Positions 61,822-64,000 of a stretch of DNA of 64,000 nucleotides are shown here, one piece after another (within the stretch, counting starts at the first letter, position 1; the number at the start of each line of letters is the position of its first letter). Location: positions 275,474-339,473 of the forward strand of contig NZ_JAUKPO010000007.1 in the NCBI RefSeq assembly GCF_030503435.1. Reading direction: 5' to 3'. Both the position numbers and the translations under genes were made by a program. The DNA is from Rhodocytophaga aerolata (GTDB taxonomy: Bacteria; Bacteroidota; Bacteroidia; Cytophagales; 172606-1). A model generated the notes under the pieces. It was given only the letters and a program-made list of their open reading frames with translations, did not search any database and had not been told where the DNA came from.

Positions 61822-62043
61822 ATGCAAAAAATTCAATATTTTTTCGAAAAACAAGCTTTTGGTGTTTGTACACGTTTAGGAGAAAAACTAGGTATTTCAA
61901 TTTGCAGCATACGCTTGTTTTTTATCTACAGTTCGTTTCTAACGTTTGGTTCTCCTATTATAGTATATCTTTCTCTGGCTTTTATTATGAATATGCGGAA
62001 ACATTTCCGTCGTAACAGCCACCCTTCTATCTGGGAATTCTAA
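61822..62043 (+). CDS. Short PspC-domain protein
   Basis: A 73-residue protein with the PspC pattern GVCTRLGEKLGISICSIRLFFIYSS near 13-37 (split by eye) and two hydrophobic helices (34-58). The canonical PspC is about 60-120 residues, so this is a full minimal domain. PspC proteins sense inner-membrane stress; no psp genes are nearby. It overlaps the stop of the convergent glycosyltransferase gene by four bases. Confidence 0.75.
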   Translation: MQKIQYFFEKQAFGVCTRLGEKLGISICSIRLFFIYSSFLTFGSPIIVYLSLAFIMNMRKHFRRNSHPSIWEF

Positions 62044-63056
62044 AATTTTAATTGCTTAAAAGTCCGTTTTTTCTCTATAAAAAAACTGTAGACAATACTT
62101 TTTTTATATATTTCCTCATGGGCAAACCCTTTTGCCAAACGTATACTTTTCTTTCTTTGTTGTTTCCAGACAGAAATATTTTTATAGAAACTCATATGAG
62201 CTTTAAAAACTGCTGCGAAGTTAGCAAAGGAAAATGTCAGCAAAAACTGGATAGCAGCTACGCCATCTAATACTAACCGTATAAAAATAATCCGCCACAG
62301 TTGATCTTCCGGCAAGTTTTTGTATAATAATACAATACCATTTCTAAAATTCAGGAATGTTTTCCGAGGATTAGATACTGGTAGTGTACCTCCGCCTACA
62401 TGAAAAACCGTGCTTTCTGCGCAATATATGATTTTATATCCAGCATTCTTTATTCGCCAGCAAAGATCTATTTCTTCCATATGCGCAAAAAAATGTGGAT
62501 CGAGCCCACCTAGTAACCAAAATAGTTCAGCTCTTACCACCATACAGGCCCCTGTTGCCCAAAATACTTCCCTTGTATCATTATACTGGCCATTATCTAT
62601 TTCAACATGTGAAAACAGCCTACCCCGGCAAAAAGGATACCCATACTTATCTATATAACCACCAGCTGCTCCGGCATATTCAAATGCTCGTTTGTCGGAA
62701 TATGATTTTATCTTAGGTTGACAGGCAGCTATTTGGCTATCACTTTCCATTAAAGCAATCAGAGGGTTCAACCAGTTAGGTGTCACCTCAACATCAGAAT
62801 TCAACAATATGTAATAAGTTGCCTTTATTTGCTGAAGTGCTAAATTATACCCCTGGCTGTACCCCTCATTACGGATGAGTCGAATAATTTCTATAGTAGG
62901 AAAATTCTGTTGCAAATATTCTATTGAGCCGTCGGTTGATTTATTGTCTGCTACTATTATCTGGCTACCTATACTATATGTAATAACGGAAGGCAGAAAT
63001 TTCTCCAAAAAATGTTTACCGTTATAATTCAATATAACAACCGCAACACTGTACAT
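62040..63056 (-). CDS. Glycosyltransferase family 2 (rhamnosyl-type)
   Basis: A 338-residue inverting GT-A enzyme. Features are VVILNYNGKHFLEKFLPSV near 6-24, ADNKSTDGSIEYL near 37-49, YYILLNSDVEVTPNW near 80-94 (metal-binding DxD-like SDV), and HMEEIDLCWRIKNAGY near 192-207. The C-terminal 80 residues have a membrane-associated amphipathic look, with a very basic end (KQQRKKSIRLAKG). Acts on cell-surface polysaccharide; sugar donor uncertain. It starts 9 bases after the ybaB stop, so the two are probably cotranscribed. Confidence 0.88.
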   Translation of the reverse strand: MYSVAVVILNYNGKHFLEKFLPSVITYSIGSQIIVADNKSTDGSIEYLQQNFPTIEIIRLIRNEGYSQGYNLALQQIKATYYILLNSDVEVTPNWLNPLIALMESDSQIAACQPKIKSYSDKRAFEYAGAAGGYIDKYGYPFCRGRLFSHVEIDNGQYNDTREVFWATGACMVVRAELFWLLGGLDPHFFAHMEEIDLCWRIKNAGYKIIYCAESTVFHVGGGTLPVSNPRKTFLNFRNGIVLLYKNLPEDQLWRIIFIRLVLDGVAAIQFLLTFSFANFAAVFKAHMSFYKNISVWKQQRKKSIRLAKGFAHEEIYKKSIVYSFFIEKKRTFKQLKF

Positions 63057-63065
63057 ATATTAAAA

Positions 63066-63398
63066 TTAAAACATGCTGCCAAGGTCAAGCCCTGGTATAT
63101 TTGGCATAATTCCTTGTGTGGTCTTTTTTAACTCTTCTTTTGCTTTAACATCTACTTCGGCCAAAGCTTTGTTAACAGCTGCCACTATCAAATCCTGCAT
63201 CATTTCTTTATCGTCTGGCTTAATCACATCCGGATCAATTTCCAGAGATACCAATTGTTTTTTGCCATTAACAGTTGCTTTTACCATACCTGCGCCAGCT
63301 TCTGCGCTAGCTTGTACATGTACTAAGTTATCTTGAGCTTCTTTCATCTTGGCTTGTAATTCCTTTACTTTACCAAGCATTCCCATCATGTCAAACAT
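63066..63398 (-). CDS. ybaB: YbaB/EbfC-family nucleoid-associated protein
   Basis: A 110-residue DNA-binding dimer protein, with MFDMMGMLGKVKELQAKMKEAQDNL (split, 1-25), VKATVNGKKQLVSLEIDPDVI near 39-59 and PGLDLGSMF at the end, as in the family. It usually sits beside dnaX and recR; here it is followed by a GT2 gene and preceded by a gene-free region. The start is ATG 63398. Confidence 0.95.
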   Translation of the reverse strand: MFDMMGMLGKVKELQAKMKEAQDNLVHVQASAEAGAGMVKATVNGKKQLVSLEIDPDVIKPDDKEMMQDLIVAAVNKALAEVDVKAKEELKKTTQGIMPNIPGLDLGSMF

Positions 63399-64000
63399 AT
63401 GTGTAAATCGTTGTTAGTTGTGGTTCTACTTATTTTTAAAATTGATTATTAAACGAGTATATAATATAAAGAATCATAAATATACTAGAGTAAATATTTT
63501 TACAAACGTATATCTAATATATACAGCTAAATTTTCTCATAAATATCCATCCTCAATCAACTTATAAGCATGCTTACTATTAGTAGAAAAAAATAATTGC
63601 TAAAGTATTTGGAAAGGTAAGAGGAGTCGGGTAGGATTGCAACCCGATTGGGAAGCGAGCGGGAGCTAATAGTACAGGGCAAGAATAAGAAGGCTAAGAC
63701 AAGAAAAAAAGAGTAAAAAAAATAGGTCTTTAGATTTGGGGGGAAACAAAAAGCGTGGTATGTTTGCAGCCCGTTTGGAGAGAAAGAGGAGCAGCGAGGG
63801 AGGGTGAAAAAAGGCAGAAAATATTTTTCTTTACTTATTTGGAAACTTAAAAGAAAGCCCCTAGATTTGCAATCCTTTTGAGAAAGAGAGCAAAAAAGCG
63901 GGAAAACAGGGAAGGTAGAGTTTATACGAATAGATTAGTTTACGGGTAAAATAGTTTTAGGTTTGTAAAAACCACCATCTTAGCAAGTAGTGCTGAGAAG
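63399..64000. other. Gene-free purine-rich end of window
   Basis: 602 bases with no credible gene. The first 200 are AT-rich and probably hold the ybaB promoter. From about 63605 to 63930 the plus strand is strongly purine-rich (for example only about 4 pyrimidines in 63781-63820), with three related repeat units described separately. Confidence 0.6.
63627..63892 (+). repeat. Three degenerate repeat units with TTTGCArYCC core
   Basis: Units at 63633-63663, 63760-63790 and 63863-63892 share AKRTTTGCARYCC followed by a T-rich TTGG/TTGAG step and a purine-rich tail (GARAGARAG). Their TTGC cores are 127 and 103 bases apart. The first unit has a TCGGGT/ACCCGA inverted repeat (63627-63632, 63642-63647). 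The copies are imperfect, so they may be decayed mobile or dispersed palindromic repeats. Confidence 0.5.

Noticed and set aside
1..64000. tRNA, rRNA, tmRNA, SRP RNA and CRISPR arrays
   Set aside because: No cloverleaf-like sequence, conserved RNA core or regularly spaced direct repeat was seen; covariance-model searches would be needed to exclude small RNAs fully.

Overview
This 64 kb window is chromosomal DNA from a member of the Bacteroidota, most likely the order Cytophagales. Pointers are a SecD-SecF fusion, a type IX secretion (T9SS) C-terminal sorting domain, a TonB-dependent receptor with a carboxypeptidase-regulatory-like N-terminus, OmpA/TPR envelope proteins, many small lipoproteins, promoters of the Bacteroidota TAnnTTTG type, and few Shine-Dalgarno sites. 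Genus is not determined. I see no rRNA, tRNA, CRISPR array, phage or intact insertion sequence. The window is mostly core genome with some accessory envelope loci.

Layout. 1-12.7 kb: housekeeping genes (dxs fragment, scpA, secDF, a KtrA-type potassium regulator, udk, an acyl carrier protein, obgE, adk, hpt), then a membrane protein that looks like a truncated, motif-less relative of membrane pyrophosphatases. 13-23 kb: TPR protein, Lrp/AsnC regulator, DUF486 protein, MoxR ATPase, a TonB receptor paired with a beta-helix surface lipoprotein, a small lipoprotein and a GT9 glycosyltransferase. 23-25 kb: a large glycine-rich T9SS cargo protein. 25.2-29.5 kb: the most unusual region. It holds six tiny disordered lipoproteins around an ECF sigma factor whose downstream partner looks like an anti-sigma factor fused across the membrane to a trypsin-like protease.

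29.6-45.7 kb: TerB-like protein, thiL, purB, a PaaE-type reductase, an M3 peptidase, a TerC protein, a DJ-1/PfpI protein, a CE15-like esterase, a LemA-TPM-TPM cluster, a LacI regulator, a GDPD-like phosphodiesterase and an enoyl-CoA hydratase. 45.9-57 kb: an eRF1-like protein, glutaryl-CoA dehydrogenase opposite tryptophan 2,3-dioxygenase, a MORN-repeat protein with a barrel-like tail, an FAD oxidoreductase, a dienoyl-CoA-reductase-like SDR, an OmpA lipoprotein and a methyltransferase. 57-64 kb: ffh, pdhB, an OmpA-TPR lipoprotein, a PspC-like protein, a GT2 glycosyltransferase, ybaB, and a purine-rich gene-free end with three decayed repeat units.

Two regulatory readings come directly from the sequence. 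First, GGTTAC-N15-GTAT occurs three times around the ECF sigma gene: once facing the sigma/protease operon and once before each of the two divergent lipoprotein genes. This predicts an autoregulated envelope-stress circuit. Second, the TonB receptor and its partner lipoprotein have the same promoter plan, TTAAYA-N5-YTAAYA-N9-TAATTTTG. It resembles a PhoB/PhoP-type direct-repeat box next to a Bacteroidota -7 element and suggests phosphate-related control. Many convergent genes share bidirectional terminator hairpins, several of which include a stop codon.
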